Shown: positions 1-8,064 of the stretch, piece by piece
How the letters are laid out: each line of letters begins with the position of its first letter
Numbering within the stretch: the stretch's first letter is position 1
NCBI RefSeq assembly: GCF_028745515.1
Contig: NZ_JAQZSG010000039.1
Span: 293-34,700 of the forward strand
DNA: 34,408 nucleotides
Direction: 5' to 3'
From: Paenibacillus thermotolerans
Lineage (GTDB): Bacteria > Bacillota > Bacilli > Paenibacillales > YIM-B00363
The notes under the pieces: generated by a model
Database searches by the model: none
Told to the model about the DNA's origin: nothing
What the model saw: only the letters and a program-made list of their open reading frames with translations
Made by a program: the position numbers and the translations under genes

Positions 1-2340
1 GCACCTGCACAACCGACTATCATCGCTGATCCCCAAAATCAAACAAATCAAAACGTAATCGTCACCATTATATTTTCGGATGATTCTGTGTTGAAGCAAT
101 ACAAGATTGGGGATGGAGTTTGGCAGGACTATTCTGATCCAATCGAACTATCAAACAATACGGTAGTGTATGCTAGATCATTCGATGCTGCAGGTAACGA
201 GTCGGAAACTACCAGCCATGCGATTAATAATATTGATAAAGTTGCACCGTTAATCACGCTGAACGGCGAATCCGAATTGGAGCATGAGGCAGGCACACCG
301 TATACGGATGCAGGAGCGATTGCGCAGGACGATATTGATGGGGACTTAACGAATCAAATATCGGTGACTGGATCGGTATTCACGGAACAACTAGGTTCTT
401 ATGTAATTCGGTACAACGTGAGCGACAGCACAGGAAATTCCGCAGAGGAACAAACGAGAACCGTCCATGTGGTCGATACGACAAGGCCGATTATTACGTT
501 GCTGGGCGATAATCAATATGTGATCTCGCAAGGCGGCGCATTTACGGATCCTGGAGCAACTGCCTCGGATAACTTTGATGGAGATCTGACTGATCGAATC
601 GTTATTACGGGGGAAGTGGATAGTACTAAGCCGGGAACGTATGTATTGCGGTATTCCGTTTCGGATGGTTCGGGCAATGCTGCGGATAGAGTAGAGCGCG
701 TCATTCGGGTGTTGTCAAACGACGCTTCTCTACGACAGGTAACAGTCAATGCAGGAACGCTGTCACCAATATATTCACCTGAAATCTTCGAATACGAGAT
801 GAACGTTTCGAACTCAACCAGTAACTTAATCGCAACAATCCAAGTAAATGAAGTCAATGCGAAAATAAAAGTAAATAACCAATCCAAAACGTTGGACGAT
901 TCCGGGTTAGCGCAAGTGGATTTGACTTTGAATGTAGGAAGAAATTCTTTTGTACTTGAGGTAACGGCACAAGATGGGACGGTCAAATCTTATACTTTAA
1001 TTGTTAATCGAGTGGCCGGAAATACCAGTCCTCCGACTCAGCCGACTCAGCCGATTCAACCACAAGCACCGGTAGCTCCTGATACTAAAAGTACTAGTGT
1101 GGAGGTTTTGGTTAACGGAAAGGTGGAAAACGCGGGAACGGCTAGAACAGAAGAGGTTAACGGACAGCGAGTGTCCACCATAGCGGTAGATGAGGAAAAA
1201 CTGAAGCAACGCCTTGAGGCAGAAGGTGAACGAGCGGTCATTACAATACCGGTTAATACGGGCAGCGATATCGTCGTTGGCGAGTTGAACGGACGTATGG
1301 TTAAAAATATGGAATCACACAAAGCTGTGGTCGAGATTCGTACCGAAAAGGCAACTTATACATTGCCCGCGGAGCAGATTAATATTGATGCGGTATCCGA
1401 CAGGTTTGGAGCAGATTTGGCATTGCAGGATATCAAGATAAAGATTGAAATTGCCGAACCGACAACGGAAACGATTCGTGTCGTTGAAGATGCTGCCAAA
1501 CGCAGCGAATTTACACTTGTAATACCTCCGCTCAATTTCAAGGTTAGCGCAGTCTACGACGGCCGCACGGAAGAAATATCGAAGTTTAACGCTTATGTTG
1601 AGCGTACGATCGCAATCCCTGAAGGAATCGATCCTAACCGCATTACCACGGGTGTGGTAGTCGAACCGGATGGTACGGTACGTCATGTGCCGACCAAAAT
1701 CATAGTTATCAACGGCGCTTATTATGCGCAAATCAACAGTCTAACAAACAGCACGTACTCGGTAGTATGGCATCCGGAGGAGTTTGAAGACGTATCGAAT
1801 CATTGGGCGAAGGATGCTGTCAACAACATGGGCTCGCGGATGGTTATTAACGGCACGGGAGTCGGAATATTCGACCCGGACCGAAACATAACACGTGCCG
1901 AATTTGCCGCAATCATGGTTCGAGGATTAGGTTTAAGGCTGGAAAAAGGATTAGCTTCATTCACTGATTTGAATCCAAGAGACTGGTATTATGATGCCGT
2001 TCAAACCGCCTATTCTTACGGTTTGGTTAACGGTTTTGAAGATGGAAGCTTCAGACCGAATGACCAGATCACTAGGGAACAAGCCATGGTAATCATTGCG
2101 AAAGCTATGAAGCTGACAGGATTGGAAGGAGTAAATTCCAATCAAGCTTCAAATCTTCTTAGTATTTATCAGGATGCATCCTTTGTGTCTGGATGGGCAA
2201 TAAACGGTGTCGCCGACAGCGTGCATACAGGCATTGTCACTGGAAGAGACCGAGACAAGTTGGCGCCGAACGCTTTAATTACAAGAGCGGAAGTCGCTAT
2301 GATGATTCAACGCTTATTGCAGAAATCAGATCTCATTTAG
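1..2340 (+). CDS. SLH-domain cell-surface protein with Ig-like repeats (5' end outside window)
   Basis: The reading frame is open from base 1, so the start lies to the left; 779 residues are visible. In order: an Ig-like segment (about 1-78), two DUF5011-type Ig-like domains that begin APLITLNG and RPIITLLGD (about 81-157 and 158-237), a cadherin-like beta-sandwich (about 239-337), a Pro/Gln/Thr linker, a beta-rich stretch of unknown family, and three SLH domains from residue 596 (EDVSNHW, FTDLNPRDW, YQDASFVSGW) to the end. SLH triplets bind pyruvylated secondary wall polymers, so the protein is expected on the cell surface; the Ig-like domains probably act as spacers or adhesion modules. No catalytic domain is visible; one may lie upstream. 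Confidence is high for the SLH assignment and low for the biological role. Confidence 0.9.
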   Translation, partial: APAQPTIIADPQNQTNQNVIVTIIFSDDSVLKQYKIGDGVWQDYSDPIELSNNTVVYARSFDAAGNESETTSHAINNIDKVAPLITLNGESELEHEAGTPYTDAGAIAQDDIDGDLTNQISVTGSVFTEQLGSYVIRYNVSDSTGNSAEEQTRTVHVVDTTRPIITLLGDNQYVISQGGAFTDPGATASDNFDGDLTDRIVITGEVDSTKPGTYVLRYSVSDGSGNAADRVERVIRVLSNDASLRQVTVNAGTLSPIYSPEIFEYEMNVSNSTSNLIATIQVNEVNAKIKVNNQSKTLDDSGLAQVDLTLNVGRNSFVLEVTAQDGTVKSYTLIVNRVAGNTSPPTQPTQPIQPQAPVAPDTKSTSVEVLVNGKVENAGTARTEEVNGQRVSTIAVDEEKLKQRLEAEGERAVITIPVNTGSDIVVGELNGRMVKNMESHKAVVEIRTEKATYTLPAEQINIDAVSDRFGADLALQDIKIKIEIAEPTTETIRVVEDAAKRSEFTLVIPPLNFKVSAVYDGRTEEISKFNAYVERTIAIPEGIDPNRITTGVVVEPDGTVRHVPTKIIVINGAYYAQINSLTNSTYSVVWHPEEFEDVSNHWAKDAVNNMGSRMVINGTGVGIFDPDRNITRAEFAAIMVRGLGLRLEKGLASFTDLNPRDWYYDAVQTAYSYGLVNGFEDGSFRPNDQITREQAMVIIAKAMKLTGLEGVNSNQASNLLSIYQDASFVSGWAINGVADSVHTGIVTGRDRDKLAPNALITRAEVAMMIQRLLQKSDLI

Positions 2341-2377
2341 TATTCAATATTTGCGTTAGAGCGTTAGTGGAATTATT

Positions 2378-2405
2378 AAGGAGCAAACTGTCGGGTTTGC
2401 TCCTT
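2378..2405 (+). terminator. Rho-independent terminator after the SLH protein gene
   Basis: An 11-bp perfect stem (AAGGAGCAAAC paired with GTTTGCTCCTT) with a 6-base loop lies 38 bases after the stop codon and is followed by a T-rich stretch (CGTTTTGTCTT). Confidence 0.85.
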
Positions 2406-2423
2406 CGTTTTGTCTTCCTATAG

Positions 2424-3923
2424 TTATTCAACGGTAATGGTACTGCCGGGCGGGACCTCATTGGCCGGAAAGCCCGAATACAGCCATCGGTCGGGCGTGT
2501 CCTGAATGCCGCTGATTTCAATTTCGAATGCGGTTTCGGGGAAGGAGTCCGAATGAAGCCGAATCCGGTTTCCGTCAACGGTAACGTTGTCTATAGCGAT
2601 TTCCGCCGGTTCGCCGTCGATCTTGAATCGATAGTTTTCCACGGGATACGCCGATAAAGCGGCGATCCGCTTGTTGAACGAAATCGTAACCGTCTTGCCG
2701 TCCTCGCTCCTCGAAGCCCTCTTCGGGACAGGGGGCTCTTCGTACATGTATGCTCCCATAGAGTATTCGTAAATGGTCCACGCGGAAAACCCGATCTCCT
2801 CCGCTTGTTTGTCCAATGCATTCATCCATGCGCGCGATTTACGCATCGATTCAATCGATCCGTTATCCGCTTGGAGACCGATGGGGATGTCGGGGTGCTG
2901 TTCTCTCAGTTTGTCGATGAAAGGCTGGTACGCGTTGATATAGCTCGCAGGCAGCTCAGACTCCGGTTTGATCCAATCCGGCCAGTGCGTCTGGAAGAAG
3001 TGAATGTCGGGCTTAACCTTTGTTACCATGGATGCAGCGTCCATGCCTTGATATTCCCGCAATTTCTCGAACGAGTCGGGGCCGGCGTCGATCGCGAGCG
3101 TCCAGCTGGCTACCAAAATATCTTTCTTGGCGTCTCTCACGCCCCCTTCTCCGTTGATCAGCTCGTCCACGAAGTTGTTGACCGCTTCGACACGAAACTC
3201 GACCCATTTGTCATATAGATCGGTATTGGTCTTGTAGTAATCGGGAGATCCCGGATCTTTGAAATTCGGCATATCGAGCCCGGTCGCTTCTTTGAACGCC
3301 GCCTGCGCAAGAGGGCCTACATCGCCGTATACGCCTTGGTTAATGCCGTCCCACTCCGGAAAGAACGGCTCCAGCACTTCAACGCCGTCGAACGGGTATT
3401 CCGCCACAACTTTGGCCAGCGCAGACTTTTTCCACTGCACATACGGTTTGCTGAAATGAGATAAATATATAAAGCCGCCGACTCCGTTATTTTCTTTATC
3501 CAGCTGTTCCATTTTCCAGGAAGGCCAATCGTCGGGGAAATTTTCCCTCGAATACGAGCCGTTGCCGAAAACCATAAGCCACACGGCGATACCGCGGTCA
3601 TGGAGCGCATCGATAAATTCGCCGTTGACGAAATTTTCGTTGACGACGGGATAGTGAACGGTATGATAACCTGCGAGCTCGATTTCTTCAGCGACGCTAT
3701 CCATGGATCTGTCTTTATAGTAGGCATAGTTGGGATCCAGTGTGATCGACGGGCCGGTCAACGCTTTCTCCCTAAGGGTCAACTCATGGTCAGATGCAGG
3801 CAGCTCAGGTGATTCCGGAACTTCGGCGACTTCCGGAACTTTCTTTGCGTTCGTGCAGGCGGTTATTAAGAGGAGCGTGAGGAGCAGCATAATGAGCTTG
3901 TATCCGTTTCTCATAGTCGGCAT
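2424..3923 (-). CDS. lipoprotein with glycoside-hydrolase-like TIM barrel
   Basis: The 499-residue protein begins with a lipoprotein signal peptide: basic N-terminus, a run of leucines, and lipobox ITAC with Cys23. The body (about 45-400) reads as a TIM barrel with strand-end motifs such as FDGVEVLEPFFPEW, ILVASWTLAID, IHFFQTHWPDW and GFSAWTIYEYS, similar in style to GHL-type putative glycoside hydrolases. A C-terminal beta-sandwich (about 405-499, beginning with the PPVPKRAS segment) resembles Ig-like domains of wall proteins. Acidic residues in EVLEPFFPEWD could be catalytic, but I cannot assign the family. ATG 3923 is preceded by AGGAT at short spacing; ATG 3914 is an alternative. It is divergent from the SGNH hydrolase gene and shares a 117-bp control region with it. 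Substrate unknown; extracytoplasmic carbohydrate processing is inferred. Confidence 0.75.
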   Translation of the reverse strand: MPTMRNGYKLIMLLLTLLLITACTNAKKVPEVAEVPESPELPASDHELTLREKALTGPSITLDPNYAYYKDRSMDSVAEEIELAGYHTVHYPVVNENFVNGEFIDALHDRGIAVWLMVFGNGSYSRENFPDDWPSWKMEQLDKENNGVGGFIYLSHFSKPYVQWKKSALAKVVAEYPFDGVEVLEPFFPEWDGINQGVYGDVGPLAQAAFKEATGLDMPNFKDPGSPDYYKTNTDLYDKWVEFRVEAVNNFVDELINGEGGVRDAKKDILVASWTLAIDAGPDSFEKLREYQGMDAASMVTKVKPDIHFFQTHWPDWIKPESELPASYINAYQPFIDKLREQHPDIPIGLQADNGSIESMRKSRAWMNALDKQAEEIGFSAWTIYEYSMGAYMYEEPPVPKRASRSEDGKTVTISFNKRIAALSAYPVENYRFKIDGEPAEIAIDNVTVDGNRIRLHSDSFPETAFEIEISGIQDTPDRWLYSGFPANEVPPGSTITVE

Positions 3924-3954
3924 TCGATCCTATTCTATTGAATTGATTTGGTAA

Positions 3955-3992
3955 GTAATGCGTTTACATTTTGTGCGGCCTTTTGATACGAT
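3955..3992 (+). promoter_or_regulatory. cre-like element overlapping a sigma-A promoter for the SGNH gene
   Basis: Read on the minus strand, 3969-3955 is ATGTAAACGCATTAC, which matches the CcpA cre consensus at 13 of 15 positions (WTGNAARCGNWWWCA) and fails at the last two. It overlaps the -35 candidate TTTACA (3963-3968), which is 18 bases from TACGAT (3987-3992) and about 50 bases before the SGNH start. If functional it would give carbon catabolite control of the SGNH gene and perhaps of the divergent lipoprotein gene. Inferred from sequence alone. Confidence 0.4.
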
Positions 3993-4040
3993 AATCTAGT
4001 GAATTACAACATCAAATTAACCAAACTGGAGTGTTATCGT

Positions 4041-4589
4041 ATGAAAAAAGTTCTCTTATTGGGAGACTCCATTCGGATGGGGTACGAGCCGTTAGTGCGT
4101 GCAGGTTTGCAGGGAATCGCGGAGGTCGTCGCTCCCGAGGAGAACGGCCGGTTCGCCAAGCATACGCTTTGGGGCGTCAACCTGTGGATCAGAGATTTGG
4201 GCAAGCCCGATATCGTACACTGGAACAACGGGCTTTGGGACTTGCACCACGAAGCGCCGATGGTGGAGGCACTTACTTCGCTTGACGAATATATCGAAAC
4301 GCTCCGGCGCATTATTAACGAGCTGCAGCGTACGGGCGCCAAAATTATTTTCGCGACTACGACACCGATTCCCTCGGACGGCACGGGACGCAGCAACGCC
4401 GAGATCGACCTATACAACAAAGCGGCGGTGGAGCTGATGAACCGCCACGGCATTGAGGTGAACGATTTGAACCGCGTCGTGAAGCAGGACTTGAACGGTT
4501 ATATTTGCGAAGACAAGGTTCACTTGACGGAGCAAGGCAATATCAAGTGCGCGGAGCAGGTCATCGAGAAAATCAAAAAATATGTGTAA
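4041..4589 (+). CDS. SGNH/GDSL-family hydrolase
   Basis: 182 residues from ATG 4041, chosen because GGAG (4028-4031) lies 9 bases upstream. Block I is VLLLGDSIRMG near the N-terminus, with the nucleophile Ser in GDS. A block III-like NNGLWDLHH supplies the Asn. Block V is DKVHLTEQGN, with the Asp and His of the catalytic set. The family contains esterases, lipases and carbohydrate acetylesterases. No signal peptide is seen, so it is likely cytoplasmic. It is divergent from a carbohydrate-active lipoprotein, which fits a role in deacylating imported sugars, but the substrate is unknown. Confidence 0.85.
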   Translation: MKKVLLLGDSIRMGYEPLVRAGLQGIAEVVAPEENGRFAKHTLWGVNLWIRDLGKPDIVHWNNGLWDLHHEAPMVEALTSLDEYIETLRRIINELQRTGAKIIFATTTPIPSDGTGRSNAEIDLYNKAAVELMNRHGIEVNDLNRVVKQDLNGYICEDKVHLTEQGNIKCAEQVIEKIKKYV

Positions 4590-4590
4590 G

Positions 4591-4628
4591 AATCCCTCCG
4601 GGGGGCGGCTGTCCGACCCGGAGGGATT
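4591..4628. terminator. bidirectional intrinsic terminator between convergent genes
   Basis: An 11-bp perfect stem (AATCCCTCCGG with CCGGAGGGATT) sits between the stop of the SGNH gene (4589) and the stop of the convergent large secreted protein gene (4635). It is followed on the plus strand by TTATTCG and on the minus strand by CTTACACAT, so U-tracts are modest. Confidence 0.7.
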
Positions 4629-4634
4629 TATTCG

Positions 4635-7600
4635 TTAAGGCGCTTCGATCGTAAACCGTGCTGCCGCAGAAGCGCCCTGAACGGGATAGCCGTGCGCATC
4701 CAAGGCGTAAACCGTCAACTCGTATTCGACGCCGCGCTTCAACCCGGTTAACGGCACTTCCCACTTTCCGCTCCCGTTCACCGCCGCCGTGGCGCGAATG
4801 CTGTCCGTGCCGAAACGCTCCCTCAGCTCGATCCGCACGGTCTTGGCACCGGTGGCCGTCCCCTTCGCAGGCAGGCTTACGCCTTTGGCATGATGGTCGG
4901 CCGTCGGATGCTCGATGGCGGTCTGTGCCGTGCCCGGAACGATACGCACTTGCTCGGAGGCGAGCATAAGCGTGCCGACCTGACCGACGGTCCAGCCGCT
5001 GCTGAAGACGTCCGTACCGGCGTCCATTGCGTCGATCAGCCGTCCGAGGAAGACCGATGCGCGAGGGTCGCCCATGATGGCCGCCGTAAACACGACAGGC
5101 GCGGCGTCTCCCGTCAGCGCCGCATTCGTCTCCCAGCCGGATCGGTGGAGGTTATAAGCGGCATAAAGCTGTCTGGCTTCTTCCGAATCGGAACGAATGA
5201 CGCCGGTGTAAATCGGCGCCAGCTGGGCGGCTGCATCGGCAGCGTTCGACCAATCGGGGGCTTGCTTGTCTCCGCTGCCGGTCTTAGACAAGTAGTACGA
5301 GCCGTCTTGGCTGTTCCAAAGCTCTTTTTGGATACCGTTTTGCAGCAAAGTGGCAAAGCTCTCGAAATAGTTGGCCGGCCCCGACGCTTGGAAATAGTTT
5401 CGGAACAGCCACACGCTGTCCTTCATCCCTTGGTTCGTTACCGCGTTATGCTGCAGCAGCTTGATTAGATCGTCGGGGCGTTTCCACATGAGACCGTCGG
5501 CGTCCTGCGAGCGCATGATGCCGATGCCGCCTGTTATGACGTCCAATTGGTATTGGGAGAGCGGCATTTGGCCGGTCTTCTCGTAATGCTTTTTTACAAG
5601 CGAGATGAAGGAAGCCGTCGTCGGGCTAGCGCTCTCATACTCGCCTGTGGACACCCATTGCCCGTTGCTCGGGTCTTTGCTGAAGTTGTAGATCGTACCG
5701 TAAATGCCGTACCGGTCCGCCCAATTCCAATGGGATACGTACCAATCGATGTAACGCTTCGCGTTCGGGACCGTCTCTTCCCGCACCAGCAGTCCAAGCG
5801 CGCCGATATTGGAGGAGGAGGCGACAATTCGCGTGCCCTCCGCATCTTGTACGAGCGCACCGTTGTCTAGCTGTCTGCCGGAAATCCATGCGGCCGCTTT
5901 ATCCAGCACCGCGTCCGCCAACGACATCGCTTCATGGGATACGGGGATCGTCAGACGATCCGATTGGACGAGCTCGTTCCCGTTTGTAATGAAGGCCCAA
6001 ACCTGAATATCGCTCATATCCGGCCGCAAGCCCTTCAGTGTCAATACGCCTTGCTCATCGATCGACACCAAATCCGGTTCGTTTGTCCGGTAATCGATAG
6101 CGGCATTCGTCAAATCCACCGTCGTCTGGCCGTCAGCCGCGTAGGCCGTGACTTTCAGCTGCGTAGCTTCGCCGCGGCGAAGCGCATTGCGATCCGATTG
6201 AACGACCGCTTCTGCGATGCCGTTTTCCGATTCGATCCGGATCCTTGCCTGAAGCCGGCGCTCACCGATCACGTTGGCGAACCGGTCGACGGCTTTCGCG
6301 ACAACGCTGTAATCCCCATTGGTCAGCCCTTCGATCGACAGCTGCCACTTGCCGTTTGCCGGTGAAGCATGGAACGTTTGGGTTTGCCCTGTAATCGCGT
6401 TCGTCCAGCTCATCTCTACGTCCGCAATGCCGGAAGCCGTGCCCGTTACCGCGAACGGCAGCGTTTGGATCACGGCGCCGTCTTCAAGCATGTCCATCGT
6501 CCATTCGGCGTTCGTTTCCGGAAGCCGCTTCATTACGGAGGCGGTCAGCATGGTGACGCCGCTTTCCATGACGTACCACGGCCACGGATGCGCTTGGTCG
6601 ATGTAGGCGGTTTTCACCGATTCCAAAAACCGGTCGACTCGAACACGGTCGCCCATCAACGCCGCGGTATAAGCAATAATCGCCCATGGGAACGCATCGC
6701 TCTTGTTCAATTCCGGCCAGCCCGGGTGGTGAAGGTTGAAGCTGTTGTAGAGCTGCAGCGCGCGTTCGCTGTCCGGCTCGATAATCCCGTTCCAAATCGG
6801 GAACAGCTGAGAGGTCGCATCGGCGTAAAAGTTGTTCCAATCCGGATACAGCAGGGAGCCGTCGTTCATTTTGGCATGGGCATAAGTTTGCCTCGTATCC
6901 GACCACAGCTCGTTCTGAATGGCGGAATACACATCCTCCTTATGCTGCCGGTAGACGGCTGCCGCCGCCTCATCTCCGAACACGTTCTGCGCGATCCACT
7001 CCATATCGGCAAGTCCGGCGTACACCTCCGAATTGTCCATCAAATATTTGACCGGCCAGCTCGGTTTAGCCAAGGTCAAGCCGTCCGACTGCATCGTCGA
7101 AAGCATCGCGCGGGCGATCAGCAGCAAATCGTCTTTATGCTCGGTCAAATAGTTCGTATCCCCCGTTACTTCTGCGTATTTGCGGGCGACATTCAGAAAT
7201 GTGGAAGCGTAGGAGTCGGTGGAGTCGAAGTCGTATGTCGGCGTTTCGGTCGTTTGGTCCGTCTCGATGTAATAGTCGTATACGGAACCTTCCGGTGTCG
7301 TCGGGGTCGCGGTGCGGTTCAGATGAGAGAAATACCAGTCCATGTATTTGCGGACGACGTCGGCGTTGTCGCTATTCTCCAGCAGGCCGAGCAAGCCGAA
7401 GTGAGTGAAGTAGGGGACGACTTTATACTTGTCGCCGTAGTTGGACAGCGGGTCGATATAGACCGGGATGGCGCCGCTGTCGAATTGCATGGCGGATAGC
7501 CAGGCGGACTCTTGCATTATGATTTCGTCATACATCGGATTCATCGAGGCTTCCGAAGCAGCGGCAGTGAAGGCTTGTCCGATCGGAACCGCTGTCTGCA

Positions 7601-7655
7601 CTCCGGTCAAACTTAGGGCGAGCGGCAGTATTACGGCGTACTTCCATTTGCGCAT
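4635..7655 (-). CDS. large secreted protein with two six-hairpin glycosidase-like halves and Ig-like domains
   Basis: 1006 residues from ATG 7655; GGAGG lies 8 bases upstream, whereas the ATG at 7673 lies before that ribosome binding site and is not used. A Sec signal peptide (MRKWKYAVILPLALSLTGV and onward) precedes two related alpha/alpha-barrel-like regions, about 40-390 and 580-910. Both contain a GALGLL/FGLLGLL motif, a YIDWY/YMDWY-S-H helix, a STDSYAST/ESASPTTAS segment and a W-N-YADATSQL / WSNAADAAAQL segment, which shows internal duplication. Between them are an Ig-like domain (about 400-480) and a BIG2-like domain (about 490-575); another Ig-like domain ends the protein. This architecture suggests an extracellular glycosidase or polysaccharide-degrading enzyme, but family and substrate are not assigned. 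It is transcribed alone, from a strong promoter and a long structured leader. Confidence 0.75.
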   Translation of the reverse strand: MRKWKYAVILPLALSLTGVQTAVPIGQAFTAAASEASMNPMYDEIIMQESAWLSAMQFDSGAIPVYIDPLSNYGDKYKVVPYFTHFGLLGLLENSDNADVVRKYMDWYFSHLNRTATPTTPEGSVYDYYIETDQTTETPTYDFDSTDSYASTFLNVARKYAEVTGDTNYLTEHKDDLLLIARAMLSTMQSDGLTLAKPSWPVKYLMDNSEVYAGLADMEWIAQNVFGDEAAAAVYRQHKEDVYSAIQNELWSDTRQTYAHAKMNDGSLLYPDWNNFYADATSQLFPIWNGIIEPDSERALQLYNSFNLHHPGWPELNKSDAFPWAIIAYTAALMGDRVRVDRFLESVKTAYIDQAHPWPWYVMESGVTMLTASVMKRLPETNAEWTMDMLEDGAVIQTLPFAVTGTASGIADVEMSWTNAITGQTQTFHASPANGKWQLSIEGLTNGDYSVVAKAVDRFANVIGERRLQARIRIESENGIAEAVVQSDRNALRRGEATQLKVTAYAADGQTTVDLTNAAIDYRTNEPDLVSIDEQGVLTLKGLRPDMSDIQVWAFITNGNELVQSDRLTIPVSHEAMSLADAVLDKAAAWISGRQLDNGALVQDAEGTRIVASSSNIGALGLLVREETVPNAKRYIDWYVSHWNWADRYGIYGTIYNFSKDPSNGQWVSTGEYESASPTTASFISLVKKHYEKTGQMPLSQYQLDVITGGIGIMRSQDADGLMWKRPDDLIKLLQHNAVTNQGMKDSVWLFRNYFQASGPANYFESFATLLQNGIQKELWNSQDGSYYLSKTGSGDKQAPDWSNAADAAAQLAPIYTGVIRSDSEEARQLYAAYNLHRSGWETNAALTGDAAPVVFTAAIMGDPRASVFLGRLIDAMDAGTDVFSSGWTVGQVGTLMLASEQVRIVPGTAQTAIEHPTADHHAKGVSLPAKGTATGAKTVRIELRERFGTDSIRATAAVNGSGKWEVPLTGLKRGVEYELTVYALDAHGYPVQGASAAARFTIEAP

Positions 7656-7695
7656 GATCATTTCCTCCCACATGTTCGCTATCTGCTACTTGATT

Positions 7696-7843
7696 GGCGG
7701 CCGTTAGCACGATGGTTGCGGGTCAATCACGGTCGTGCTAGTCGATTTTTTCCTCGACGGTTCACCTCCTAAGAAGCTTTGTTGCCGGATGTTCCGCGTG
7801 TTGCGGGGGGTCATGCTGCCTGGATGCGGCGTTTTCCGATTTC
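7696..7843 (-). promoter_or_regulatory. structured leader resembling a c-di-AMP (ydaO/yuaA) riboswitch
   Basis: The mRNA leader of about 190 nt, between the promoter at 7850-7878 and the start at 7655, holds, in order on the minus strand, GCCGCATCC, GCGGAACATCCGG, GGAGGTGAACC followed by a GTCGA/TCGAC hairpin, TAG, then CCCGCAACC and GTGCTAACGGC. These parallel the conserved ydaO blocks GCCGAAUCC, GGGAACC, GGGGUGAAUC-hairpin-UAG, CCCGA and CAGCUAAC, in the same order, and GCCG...CGGC could form the closing P1 helix. The GGAGGTGA resembles a ribosome binding site but has no start codon at a workable distance, which favours a structural role. Also present is an 8-bp inverted repeat (7705-7712 with 7733-7740). 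Recognised from memory of the motif; some core positions differ. Confidence 0.45.
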
Positions 7844-7849
7844 GATACC

Positions 7850-7878
7850 ATTATAGAATGGGGCTATAGACCAAACAA
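7850..7878 (-). promoter_or_regulatory. sigma-A promoter of the large secreted protein gene
   Basis: On the minus strand TTGTTT (7878-7873) is followed after exactly 17 bases by a perfect TATAAT (7855-7850). The predicted transcript starts near 7843. Confidence 0.75.
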
Positions 7879-7987
7879 GGATTTTTTCTCCTATTTTCCG
7901 TATTTGTGTGAAATTATTTTTCTTTTAGCGTTGTTAAGTTTTAGGGGTGGCCCCGCCTGCAGCGGAAATAAGCTCCGTTGCAAGCGC

Positions 7988-8052
7988 AAAAACCCGCGGA
8001 TCCGCACGTGCAACGGAACGATGCTCCGTTACAGCGCGCGTGCCCGCGGGTT
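7988..8052 (-). terminator. long compound hairpin, probable terminator of the repeat regulator gene
   Basis: AACCCGCGG (7991-7999) pairs with CCGCGGGTT (8044-8052), enclosing further complementary arms (GCACG with CGTGC; AACGGA 8012-8017 with TCCGTT 8025-8030). On the minus strand the outer stem is followed by TTT after the stem Ts, just downstream of the stop codon at 8065. A related short hairpin (7963-7982) lies next to it. Confidence 0.6.
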
Positions 8053-8064
8053 CGCCTCGCAGCA

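Noticed and set aside
6369-7499. A 376-codon open frame on the plus strand
   Set aside because: It is antisense to the large secreted protein gene, has no ribosome binding site and no recognisable domain; it is a GC-driven shadow.
7740-7780. GGAGGTGA on the minus strand as the ribosome binding site of a leader peptide
   Set aside because: The only nearby start, GTG, lies within the site itself. A structural role in the riboswitch-like fold explains it better.
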